A stretch of 64,000 nucleotides of DNA from Beta vulgaris subsp. vulgaris (lineage: Eukaryota > Streptophyta > Magnoliopsida > Caryophyllales > Amaranthaceae), in NCBI RefSeq assembly GCF_026745355.1, contig NC_079204.1, positions 3,963,103 through 4,027,102 on the forward strand. Direction: 5' to 3'. This document shows, one piece after another, positions 27,312 to 40,400 of this stretch. Position numbers and translations under genes: made by a program. The notes under the pieces were generated by a model. It searched no databases, had not been told where the DNA came from, and saw only the letters and a program-made list of their open reading frames with translations. Within the stretch, counting starts at the first letter, position 1; each line of letters opens with the position of its first letter.

Positions 27312-28370
27312 AGCAAAAATTCTTAACTTACCTAGCTAAGATGACCCGTCTTTCAAGATTGTGGAATATCTTTATTTCTTAAAAACGAAATAAACGATTA
27401 TTTGGGATCCAAGAAATAGGTCATTTAAAGTTAAAGACTTAAAAACTAATGAATTCATTCGAGTAGTTTTTTCTTTGGCACATTACCAATTATTTGAAAC
27501 CCCCAATTACATTTTTGTTATGATTTTTGCCTCTTATTTTCCTGCTTAATCAAACTAACTGCAAGGATGGGAACGCTGAAGGCAAGGCTAGTGAATGGAG
27601 TGAAATCGTAATAAGGCATTTATATTCAGTTCAATTCATCTACGTTTCCCTCATGGTTTACTTCAACTCGTTCTAGTTCGCTTCAATTCAATTCAGCACA
27701 AAAGAGCCCGCCTTAAGGTGGGGAGTTTCCCTTTTATTTTATGGTGGCAGTGGGCGTTTAGATTTATTGTCTGTGTGAACACACTTCAACATTAGTGTTT
27801 CTCAAGAAAGTAACCGACCATTCATATAACTCTAGGAAGAAGAATTCCCATGACTTTATTTTTTATGAGAACTAATTGGAGCCTTTTACAATTTAAAGAC
27901 CCTTTTAAAGTAGTTTTAACATGTATTTTTTTTGATAATATATTTCTTAAAAAAGTCTATTGTAGTTTGATCTTCATTTTTATTGGGTTAGTTTAGGATC
28001 ATCTATTTATAACACTAATAAATAATAAGTTCCACTAAAAATCGGTCCCAAAAAATCTGCACCATCCCAAGAAATTTTCTGGTTAAGCAGTGTTAATTTT
28101 GATCTGCTCTAATAACAAGTTGATTGAAAATCTACAAAACTATTCAAAAATAAAGATTGTATCATGGCGATCTCAAAACTTGTTCATTAAACGCAATTCC
28201 AATTTAATCTCATACTTCAATTCAGTTCAATTCAATTTAATTCAGATATCATGCACGACTAAAATCTAGAAATCCCCCCGCCCCCAAAACACCCTTTCTG
28301 AAGGAAGTGTACTGAAGACGCCAATACAGCAAAACTTCCAAGTACTAATAAAAAAAAACTGAATTCGATG

Positions 28371-28378
28371 ATTCGCGC
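28371..28378 (+). promoter_or_regulatory. E2F-like site upstream of separase
   Basis: ATTCGCGC fits the plant E2F consensus WTTSSCSS exactly, about 84 bp before the separase ATG. CCGTT at 28395-28399 (AACGG on the other strand) is the core of the mitosis-specific MSA/MYB3R element. Both fit a cell-cycle gene, but the motifs are short. Confidence 0.45.
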
Positions 28379-28461
28379 TCATTTTCTGCACCTACCGTTT
28401 TAAACTACACCCAGCACCGCCCTCACTCACTCACATCTCCACTATCTCTCTCATATCCGCC

Positions 28462-31400
28462 ATGGACGCAGCAACTCAAGCTTCATCTCTCCTCGCAAAG
28501 CTAGAAAACTACGAATTCACGGAAATCGACACTCTTTACGCTGATTTCTTACAACCATTCTCTCTCCACACTTCCACCAAACCTCAAAACCCTAACAAAA
28601 AAACCTCGCGCACCAAAAAACCCTCACCTTCATCTCCTTCTTCGTCAATTAGGGTTCTTGCGAAAACATATTTATCTTTCGTTAATCGGTCTCTCTCTCT
28701 CCTTCCGAAACGCCTCTCTGAGTCGCCGAAACACGCGAAAACTAGTGAATTTCTGACTCAATTACTCGATTGTTACAAATTGTGTCTAGATTGTTTGAGC
28801 GCCATATCTTCCGAGCTCTCAGGAAAGCCGTATTGTGTTCATTTGCAGAGAGGTAGGTATGTACATTGCTTGATGAGGTGGGAGAGGTATGTGGATGCCA
28901 TTGATGAAGGATTTAGGGTTTTGAAGGAACTTGGAGGGGTTAATCTTGAAGGTCGTGGCTGGAAGGTTTCGATGGGCCAGCTCGTTCCGAGATTGATAGT
29001 CGGTGATGGCGAAGAAATTGGAGTTGAGGGTGATATTGTGCACTTAATTGTGGATTTGGCTGTTGTCATTGCGCAGTGTGTGTCATTGAGTAAAGTTAAA
29101 GATGCTGGAAAATATTCTGGTTTGTTGATTTTGCTGGACGAGGTTCGCCCTTGGTTCAGGTGCGTGGTTTGGCTACATTAAGAATTGAATTCAACTTTGC
29201 TGTTCTTATTTCAAATTCCACCTGAAAAATGGATGTTGCTGTATGTCTTACCAGAGTTTCATTATTCAACACTATGTCCTATCCTATTTAACTGATTCTT
29301 ACTGATTCTTTTAGGATATAATGGAATTTTGCTCACTAAAACTGTTTACTTCTCCATTCACACTTTTTTTTTTTGAATATTTTCCAATGCATAGTTTTGA
29401 TTGTTAATATATCGAATTATGAAAAATAGGAAAGTTGATATTTGATTCCACATGGTAATGTTGTAACTCTGACTTTCCGGAGGTATTTAGGAAGATGAAA
29501 ATAAAAGGAATTGAGGGACTACTAACAGCTGACTTTAGCTCAGCAAGATTAGTTTCATTGAACCTGATTTTGATAACTTGAAAGGAAGAACTTACAAGGC
29601 CTATTTTTGGATCTAAAACCCAGAAAGATGGACTACATTTGTAATGAAATTTTGTGGAGAAAAACACGAGCGAATTATTCATTCAGAAAGGGAACAAAAG
29701 CAAATTATACAAGGTAGTGTTTGGAAACTTGTATTTCATTTCAAATAATGGAATTGAAATCTGGAATTTAAAGTTTGTATTTCAATTCCTAATCACTATT
29801 TTGTAAAGGGGGTTTGATAGGGGAGAGAGAAATAGAGGTTTAATGGAGGAGAGAGAAAAGTGTGGGTTTACTAAAGGAGAGAGAAATAAATATTAAAAAG
29901 AGAATGAGTGAAGTTGGGATATAGATACTCATGGAGTTGGGATATGTATGAGGAGAGAATTTCAAATGACAAGGTAATAACTTGAATTTTAAATTCTACT
30001 ATACAAGCTTTTGATAAGAATTTGGACAAATTCCATGATTTCAAATTCCACACCATCCAAACAATAGATTTCATCCAAATTCAGAATTTGAAATGCAATC
30101 TTGCTATCCAAACATAGCATAATAGAATTCTGGCAGTGCATGTGACTGGGATGCATCATTGTAACTCATCAAGAAGTTAAATGGTGCCTTGCCTGAATCC
30201 TGAAGTATTCGTGAGAATATTGTGAATGGGATTGTTGGGTTTTGAAAACGATCTTATGGACATGCTATGGTGTAGATTGATGGGTTAACTATTTGATCTG
30301 CTGTTACTAGTTTTACACTGACAGTTTCTACCTTGATTGCAATTTTTGTTTGTGCTCTTAGGCATCTAGAAGCCAGTGCATGCTGTAAGCTGCAATGGAA
30401 GCTACTAGCTCACATGAAGAACGCTGCAATGTTTTTGGTTAGAGAAGTTACACTTTTCAGAGGAAATTTGGTAGCGGGCTTCTTTGCAGCTATATTTGAT
30501 GAGTATATACAATTGTTGAATGCTCAAAATCCTCAGGTATCTGCCTATTAAATATGTAATATGCTGTTGGCCGTAGGGATTGCTGGACATTGCATCGCAA
30601 ACAATTTTCTGAAGCAATAATAAATAAAGGCATATAACTTTGTAATTTAAATATTGAAACTAAAGTGCTTTTCAAAGGTTTTGAAATTCTGGTTGAAGTT
30701 GTAACTCTTTATTTGTATGAAGTTGTAATTTTGGATATCAGATGGTAAAAAAGTAGTAGTGACAAAATGAGAGATAATGGGAGGATGTAGATTAATTTAT
30801 TATCTTACATTATTATTTTGCTCCTAGGACTTGGATGAAGCTTTTGTCTTAAACTTAAATAGTTCAGTATCATTTGCAAGTCTTTGTGGATTCATGATTG
30901 CTTAACTATGAAGATTATACGGTTTATTATTGTTGTTCGGCATAGATTGATTGTTGTTCTTGTAGAATATTTTTTAAATTTATCTGGCTATATACTTTAC
31001 AAATTTTCTTCTTGTATTTAAAGGAATGATGCTATGTTATAGATGTGTTTTACTACCTTTGTTTTTTTAGTTGACCCGTTTCCCTTGTGCACAAATGCCA
31101 ATGCACTCTTTTGAACCTTTATATCTCTAATTATCAATAAGCAAAAATTACAAAAACTTGATATTATGAATATATACATTAAGTCGAATCTAACAAGATC
31201 CCACATGACTATATTTTTCCTTAAGTACAAATCACAAAAGAATAGTTAAAGTTACACATGTGAATTGTCAAAAGTCAACGATATACTCCCCGAGTTCTCT
31301 TAATTTTGCCATTTTCATTGTTTGTTCCACCCACTTTTAATTTATTTGTAATTTGGCCAAAATTTCTCCTAGATTTACCCCTTCTTGCTCCATATGTAAC

Positions 31401-34400
31401 ACTCGTTTCCACCTTTTACTTAAGCTCACAACTAGGGGTGCTTATCGAGCGAGTCGATCGCGAGCTGGGGGTTGCTCGACTTGTGCTCGTTAGGTTTCAA
31501 GTCGAGCCGAGTCGATCACGTGCTGCTTGTTTAATGTTTTGGCCTTCTTGAATTTCAATTTTTTTAAAAGAAAATTATTGATTATATTTTCTTTTCTTTA
31601 TGGAAATTATATATTATTAAAGTGTATTAATTTATTATTAAGTGCCAAGGTTAATTTTTGTTTTCAAAGATTTAAAGTAAAATTATTGTTTTTTCTGTAA
31701 AATTATTGAGTTTCGAGCTGATTCGAGCGAGCACAAGCCAACTTGAGTCGAGCTTTGACCGAGTCGAGCTCGATAATTGAGATTATTTTGAGAAGGTTGG
31801 CAATAATTGAGATCATTAATACTAGTTTTATCTATCATAAATCTATTGTTCTCTTCAAAATATTTGTCTCTCCTGTGTTGATTTTAGGGAAACTATATTT
31901 TGCTTTTCATCCATATACATGAGCAAAAACTGATATTGGTTTTGACCCTATTATATAATATGATTTGATTCCTTGCAATAACTAAAAAAAGGAATTAATT
32001 ATATCTATATATATTACCCAAGGAGTAAAAGCAGATAAATATAAAGAGGTTTTAGTATTTAGAATATCAAATCTATCACATCCATTCTTCTCGTAAAGTA
32101 CCAACCGCCTAGAGCTCTGTCTGCTTTGGAAATGTGAAATACAGGACGAGAACTTAAAATGGTATTATGCAATAGGAAAAATATCTTAGCAGCTGTTGAC
32201 TCTGGACGAAACAAAGTTGATATATCCATTTGCACTTACTGGTCCTATCTCAGGACATGCCATTTGCCAACTGCCAAAAACACTGTACCCCTCAGTATTG
32301 TGAAATATGGGATGCTAAAACCTGGATTTTAAAACCTTAGAATAGATAGTGAAAGATGCAAATATATTGTATTGTCTTTTAGTAAGTACAGACACACTGG
32401 TCAAGTTCTCGGAGTCCCTCCGACAACCAGTCCTGGTCACCTTTGTTGTAGAGAGCAATTTCTTTTCCATCTTTCAGAAATTTACCAAGGTGTAGTATTA
32501 TCTTGAACCAACCATAGAAAACTTTTTTTTTTCCAGTCTGATGTGCAGCTCTCTTCAGTCACATTAAAATACTATTATTATAATAAGTTCACATCAGTAA
32601 TAATAATCCTATGATTTGTCTGTTATTAAGTAAAGATACATTGGTCAAGTACTGGAGTCCCTTGAACAACCAGTCCCAGACTCCTAGGTCACCTTTGTTG
32701 TAGAGAGCAGTCTCCTTTCTGTCTTTAGGAATTTCACGGAGGAGTATTGATAAGTTAAAATTACAGAATAACCAAACTGAGAAGAGGATATCTTGTTTAA
32801 AGTTTAGGTTATTATTATGTAGGGAACAAGAACGGAAGAGCTAGAAGAATTTGTAAAATTTGTATCAAATTGTACATACAAATGCCGATCAGCATCAAAG
32901 AATGTCCGCAACTCCATTGCTTTGCATCTGTACAGATCTGCGGATAATTTCTGTCAGGTAAACAACTACCTTGTTTGAAACTTCACAACAAAATAACTTC
33001 TACATGTTGTTTCCATATTAATACTAGCAGAAATTTTGCATTTGCTTGTGTATTTTTGAGCAGGATTTAGTATGCTTTGTTCCTATTCAGAGGTTTCATG
33101 CTTTGGGGCTGTATTTTTTCGAGTTCTGCTTTGAACCAAACAGCTGTTTGTCTTCTGCTCCAAAGGGCTCGACAGATACTCCAGTGGTATTATTGCCTGA
33201 AGGTTGGGATAATCTACAAGATCTATCTATTTTACTGAATTGTGGCAAGAACTATTATCCGTCCAACTTTGAGGTCTTTGACAAGCCACTAAGTCTTAAA
33301 TTCAGGGATTTTGGGGAGAACGCATCTATAAGCTCTAGATCTGATTGTAAGGCTTCTAAATCGTGCAAGTCAATAAACAGAGAAGCATATCTGTTTTTTT
33401 ATCTGAATGCATTGAAGTTCCTGTGTTGGCCATTTGCCGACTTTATAACTTCAGAAAGAAAGAGGATAGTTATGGAAGACATGGAGTCTCCCTTAGGAAA
33501 TGCACTGAAACTCATCTTGGAGGCCTTCCTTGAATACAGCTATCTTTTTCCTTATTGTCACCAGTAAGTGTTGGTTATTTTGTTGATTATTCGATTATTT
33601 TGTCTGAGTTGCTTGCCTTCTAAGATTATGGTTTTGGAAAGCGAGATTGTTTACAAGTCTTTTTGGTGCTTATCTCATATGATTCTCCATTGATGACAAC
33701 TTATTGAAGATCTAGATTCTAATCCTGATTCTTTTTTCTGAATATTCAAGAAGAACAAAGAGTACTGTATTTTCTTTTACAGACATTTAACTGAGAACCA
33801 GCTACATTGATTTTTATAAGCCTCATGTTTCTAAATTTTGGTCATACATGTAACAGGAAAAGAGATTCTTGTGTTGAAATTGACATGGTTGTGCTCAGCA
33901 TTTCTGTGGCTTGTTTCACTCTCTCCGTAAAGCTAAAACTCAGCTCTGAGGTATCTTGGTTGTTTAGCTGATGTAACTCATTCTGTTACTCAACTATCTT
34001 TTCCTAAAACTACAATAACGAATTTTATTCATCAGCTAATTGCTTCTGCTCCCGTATCAGGAAAATGCAAGCCTTGTAAACTATCTTCTCTCTGATAAAT
34101 GTATTCCATTGTTAAGGCCCCAGATGTTGAAGTACATCATAGCCATGCTTCACAACAGCTTTGTCGAATTCTATAGACATGAATGTTTGAAAGAGGTTTG
34201 TTTACTTCTCTAATAATGATTCTAGTGTTCCAACATTTTTTTTTTGCCCTTATCTGATATCGATTTTTAATGGTTAAGATCATTAGAACTGTAGTGTCTA
34301 TAATTTTTCATGCAGTTGTCTTCATTGTTCTTCTGATTTATGAATTTGTTTTTGATTAAAATGATGATAAAGAGGTAGTAACAACTTGTACTTATAATAC

Positions 34401-37400
34401 CAAAATATGGTTGGACTTTTCAAATTTAAGGAGGCTGTGTGAAATTTAATTACTAGTTTGATTATTTGAACCAATGGGGGTAAATTATTGTTTTCTACCC
34501 TTTATGAAGGTAATGCTCCAACTGATATTAATTCTATAATTTTTTTGATGGCTGTAATTAAATTTTTGATTGCTAAGATGTTGGGAAATCTACCGTTATT
34601 TTTTAATGCCTAAGTGCTATTTTAATATGCTAACGAGGATCATATTATCAGCTATTGTTCGCAATGTGTAAATGGCCTTCCATGCAACCTACTTGGGGTG
34701 CGTTTTCTTCACCTTAAAAAAAATAAATTTCAAGTCTAAATAGTTCAGATAAGTTTAGTTAACTTCAGATAAGTTTTAGCACCGTATAAAATAGTATATG
34801 CAAGTTCCAATAAATTTAGATAAGTTAAGATAAGTTTAAATAAGTTAAATTGAGATAAGTTCAATTTAGATAAGTTTTGAGGAATTCAGGTGCAGAGAGT
34901 GCACACTATATTTCCTTCAAGTTGATATACTTTCTATTACAACTTAAATATGGGTTATATCTATGTAATGAGAAGTTGAACTTCCAATCTTTGCTCACGT
35001 GGTGCTTATATGTTTAGTACTTTTCTATGTAGGCCTCAGAAGCTTTAGAATTATGTTGTAGAGCATCATGGAATCGGTGTTTACTTCTCTCTGAGATACT
35101 TGTGGGCAAGCAGAAGGGATTTAGTGGAGAAATATCTGAAAGTATGATTACAGAGTCAGTGAACGAGGCATGTAAAGTTAACTGTCTTCTTATGGACATT
35201 CACCATCAAATGGGTAGCTGTCAAATGGAGAAGGCAACAGAGTTTGGTCTTGAAAAATGGTGTCTTGCCAAAACTCTTTTGGGGATGCTCCCTTGTCCTG
35301 TGACATTGATAAAGCATTGGGTTAAGGTAATATGTAAGGAAATATTTGGTGTCTTTTTGTAATCAACTCTTCTTGTTACTAAGTACTAATTGTCTCTGAT
35401 TTTGCAGATACAATGTAAATTGTACAAGAATACTGAAGGTAGTGCTCCAATTTTGGGTAATTATCTCCTACTCTCTTCTCGGATGGTGAAAAGCAATATC
35501 TCTATTGACATTGTTGGGACTTTTTTAGAGCAGGTTTGAGAATTTTATCTTTCAATCCATTCTGGTACATTTGCTCTTTTCTTCTTGATCATCTCTATAA
35601 AAATATGATGTATAAACCTGCTTCAATTTTGTTACAGGAACTTCTAATTTATCAAGAGATGAGCAACTTGTATCCTGTGTTTTGTCAGAGAATGCAAATG
35701 CAAATTATTGACATCCTCCTGCAGAAGGTGTATCACTCTAGCCTGTGCTTGCAGAGATCCATTATTTTAGTTAAGAAGGGAATGTTATTGAGGACCTCTG
35801 GAATCGAAGGTCTGGATAATTGTATTCATTGTTTGTCAGAAGCAATTGAATCAGCTGTGAGTAACATCCGCTCTTTTCATTTAAGTCCATCCTTAATCAT
35901 GTTAATCTTTGTTTCTTTGTCAGAAGTAATTTATTTTTGTACATGGATTACTTTATTCTACAGAATGGCTCATGTGGCTTGACCCATGATTTTGCTGCTA
36001 AGATGTCTAATCAATTAGCTGTCGTATATGGTTTACGTGCTCTTTCTACTCATGAAGCCAATCCAACCTCAAAGGTGTGGGTTCCCTATATTATTGAATT
36101 TTTAGAATTGAGCATGGGGATTATTTCAGATAGGAAGATGTGCCTGGCTGCCTAATTTTCGTCTTGATTTTTCCATTGGGCAGGAAACATTTAAAGATAT
36201 CCGTAAAGCTGTAAAGCTATGGTTGAGGACTGATTTTCCTTGTTGCTCTTCCAGCTGCAACTGTGATGTGGGATGTGAGTACCTGTTGCGGCTTCTATAT
36301 CACATTGCTGACTTACTATCGATTAAGGTGTGCTGAGGAATCAATTAATGCATTCTGTATATTCTGACTTACAACTGTATGGCTTCAATCATGCTATTTC
36401 TTAATTATGTGTTTTGCTTCATTTCCAGGGTGACATGACTCTGCATTCAGATGTTCTGAATGTGATCATTAAAGTGCTTAAACAGATAAATATCTCGTTG
36501 AAGAAGTGTTTGTTAATATTGTGGGAGTCACGAAGAGTTAACCATGCACTTTGTGTTGTACCTGTCAATGAGGCATTTGTTACGGCTCTTTCAGAGCATT
36601 ACGGTAAAGATGCAGAGTCTTTTGACTTCTGGATCAGTAGTATGAAGGATTCTCAGCCACTATTAGTTGGGCTTCAGCAGAATTTTTCATATTTATCTTC
36701 ACTCTTCCCCCTGGCTTTCTATAAGAACAAGCATTCTTTACAATCCGAGATCTCTGTTGATGAAGTGAAAGAGATCGCTTCGAATCTTGTTTCAAATGTA
36801 AGGCTCATTGATTGCCAGATCAAAAAGTTTTGAATTTATGATTTGATATATGTACCTTGTACATGACTGCCAATTATTGTTTACTTTCATCTAGGTTTCT
36901 ATATCTCGCTGTTCAGCTTTTGTAGCTGGATATCTATATCATGATTTGAGTGAAAGACTTTATACTGGTGGAAGAACTATTGAGGTATGTTTGGTACATA
37001 GATTTTTGCAAATCCTTCTAGTCTGCTGACAGTCATCTCTGATAGATTTATCTATTGTTAACCCTTACATTTTCCTGGTGACAATTGGCAAGCACTATTA
37101 ATGAAAATTTCGGGATGTTTAAGTATTCTTTCTAATTTCTGTATCTTTTTTTCCGGTTATTCAGCATTATCTTGAACCACCAGGACCATCTCAATTCTTC
37201 TTTAATGATATACTTTAACTAGTAAAGATAGCTGATGGACATGAGTTATATCATTAAACTCGATGCAATTATCTTTCTCTTATCTAATTATCTACTGATG
37301 CATTTTCTCTCATGTCCTTCATGTAGGCGTTGTTTTGTGCGAAAGAAGCTCATCGGCTGCGTGGCAAGTTGTTGCAGGAGCATTTCTCTTACTCAATTCA

Positions 37401-40400
37401 GCAGCATGGTGAAAATCATGAAGAAGTTGGGGACACAATAAGGAAACCATCAGCTTGTGTTAGTCAGTTCACGGTGTTAAATCACGTAGCTATTAGAGCT
37501 TGGCCCACTCCTGCTATCCCACAGGATTCAGATGCAATATCTCTTACACCATGGAATGTGCTCCGCTGTTATCTTGAGAGCACACTGCAGGTTTTCACAT
37601 CTTTATTTTGACTGCGTATGTGTGTTATTTGAAACAGCATACTTAAGTGTTTGATATTTCAATCTCACACTATTGTATTGACTATTAGTTTACATCTTAG
37701 GTTGGTCTTATCCATGAGAGACTTGGAAATGTAGCTGATGCAGAAGCTCAGTTTGTATTAGGCAAGAGTATCTCCTGCTCGCAGAGCTTACCCCAATTCA
37801 TTGTCAGTTTCTCCTCTTGTTTAGGCATGTGAATAAACTCGTGTATCACTCTTGTGTTTTAATTACTATTTTTTTCTCTTTCGATGGAGATGTGCTATGT
37901 TGACTGTGGATCTTGGGTAATAATACAGGCAAAATATACCACGGAAGTAGCCTCTTTGATTTAGCACACAAAGAATTAGAGACTTCAGAGCAAGTTTTGG
38001 CTGTTGATAGGAACTTTCTGACTTGCTCAAGGTGTTCACTCATGTTGGAAAGTAGTATCAATGAACAACTTGGTAACTTGTACAGAAAGGGTGTCTATCG
38101 TGCCTCAGGAAATCCGTATGAGTCATCTCTTTTAAGTCTGATGTCATTTGAGAAGGGTGATCTTGCTGTCTGGCTTCAGGGAGCTAGTTTAGCACAATCC
38201 ATGCATGGAAATGACGTTGCTATAGATGCTGAATCTGGTGATAGGATCGACCAAGAGTGCTCTGCAGCTATATCAAAGCCTGCAAAGACAAAGGCTGGAG
38301 CAGAAGCTAAAAGGTCCAGGAAGACGAAGAAGGAAATAGAATCTCTGGTAACTGTCAAGTCCTGTGCAGCTGAACAATCTATAAGGGTAACTCGTTCTAG
38401 AAAGCTGCCTGCTCACGATACGGCTACGTTTGTCGAAGGGGTAAAGAAGGTTACTAATAGCTACTGCAATGGCCGACAGGAGACTAAAGCAATGACTGTT
38501 TCTAACAGAATAACTTGCCAGAAATGTTTGCCAAGTGAAGTCAACTCTGGCTCACTCACTTATCTTGTTCAAATGAAGTGGGAAATTGCCCGCAGGCGAC
38601 AAGTACTGAGACTACTCATTGGCTTAGGTATATTTCAATATCAAATTCATGTAGACTTTAGATCCCACATTATGATACAGTTTGCATCTCTAACACTCAT
38701 TTGATGATGTCTGATACTTTTATAAAATGACGAGACAAATAGTGAGACTTCCCATTGGTTTTGGTGTAATTCAATTCTTGTTCTCATAGTTTGTAGAAAC
38801 TCTTGTCGTGTTACACTCATCTGTGTTACGCTTGATTATTGATGTTGATTGATACATCCATATTCCATATAATATAGAAATTTATGTGTGTAATTATACT
38901 CTAGGTGTTAGCAAAGTAACAAGAGTTTTAATTTCTGCCCTTTAAGAGGTCCCAGTCTGCTGAATGAATTTGTGTGATAGATTGAGCTTCACCTATGTTT
39001 AGATTTTCGAAAGGAAATGATTATTTTTAAAGCCAAGATATGTAGGCTCTGGTTTGGAGAATTCGGAGTCGAAATGATGGAGTTAGTACTAGAACTGAAG
39101 GTAAACCAAGGATGACCTGGATGAAAGGGGTAAAAGGACACTGAAGAATTGGGTGTTCAGGGTCTATCAGATTGGGGATGACAACTCACTTATGCAGCGA
39201 TCTTATTCTTTTTTTGAGATTAAGGCTCTGCTGTTGTTGTAGATGTCCGCTTACGTTGCCATTGTTTTTTGTACTTGGCTATAGTATTGCATTCTCTTGC
39301 AATTATACATTCCTATTGGGTTTCGCCCTGTTGCTGAATCTAGCGTGTGTATGATGGTTTGAAGCAGAGATTTCTTTGGGAAGGTTTGCTCCCTAGCTAT
39401 ATGCTTAATTCTGTATCTGATATGAGTTGTCTTGAGTTGATTTTGTTTATTTTTATCTTTGTAATAACATAATGAAATTTATAGCGGAAACATTCTCATA
39501 TATGTTTAGAATTTTTCCTTTCTCTTTTTAAGCTGGTTTTGGACTTGGCTTGAGGGGTAAATGGAAAAGGAACATGTAAAAGCGTTTGTGCTTTCTGAGG
39601 AAAATTTGGCAGTAAAAAGTATATATTTGTTTAACTGCTTGTATCCCATGTATGTTTAGATTATAGCAACTTGATTAAGCCTTTAGGGAAAAACCAATGT
39701 GCCAAGCCATTGCACACGTGTGGGGTATAATTCAGTTGCTTCGCTGCTTTCCCATAGTATTTTATGAATAATTTTTCTGATTACCTACTTACATTTTGGT
39801 TCTATGTAACATAAACTAAGTTTGAGTCACATCTAACTTCAGTTTTTGATTTCTCTTTTCTTTCTGTAACTGTTACTGTGGCTAGGGAAATGTCAGGGAG
39901 CTTTGGATGAAATTCATAGATTGCACACTATATACTCTAAATGCTTATCTATATTGCTGGGGGGAAATGCTTGTCACTGTTCAAGTTCTACCATACCTGA
40001 GCTCGATTCTGTTAGCAAGGAAATTCCTGGGGATATCTTGGTAGGCGAACGTGCGGAAGTGTTGTACAATCTTAGCTGGCTTTCATTGAAAGCTTTGTAT
40101 TCCAAGGAGATCAGGTATGGAAGGTGCTCAAATTTACAAGATATTTTAATAATTTTGCATAGACTACTCATGCATTTGAGCTTGAACAACATATTACTAG
40201 CTTTTCTATTCATTCTTCCGAATTTCTAAGATTTAAGCTTTAAAGGATTTATTCTAGTTGCTACTTGCTAGTTGTAATTTAATTAGTAAATATATCCAAA
40301 GGATGTCAGAACTCTCTGATCAGTGTCCATCCACTAGTTGGTTCCTTCTTATAAAGAAGCACGTCTTCATCCTCTCTGGTTTCAGAGCACAATGGGATCC

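Larger units (their letters stand above)
24986..28461. other. Gene-poor interval between the BiP upstream element and separase
   Basis: The interval contains a Stowaway MITE (25053-25311), a purine-rich stretch at 25525-25640 with no recognisable protein on either strand, and plastid 23S rRNA remnants (26423-26483 and 27199-27311). It also has reiterations of a TTCAATTCAGTTC-like motif near 27630-27690 and 28215-28245. The last 90 bp are the separase promoter/leader. No gene was recognised. Confidence 0.6.

Noticed and set aside
27149..27382. 78-codon plus-strand ORF
   Set aside because: It lies on the opposite strand of the 23S rRNA remnant and has no protein-like features.
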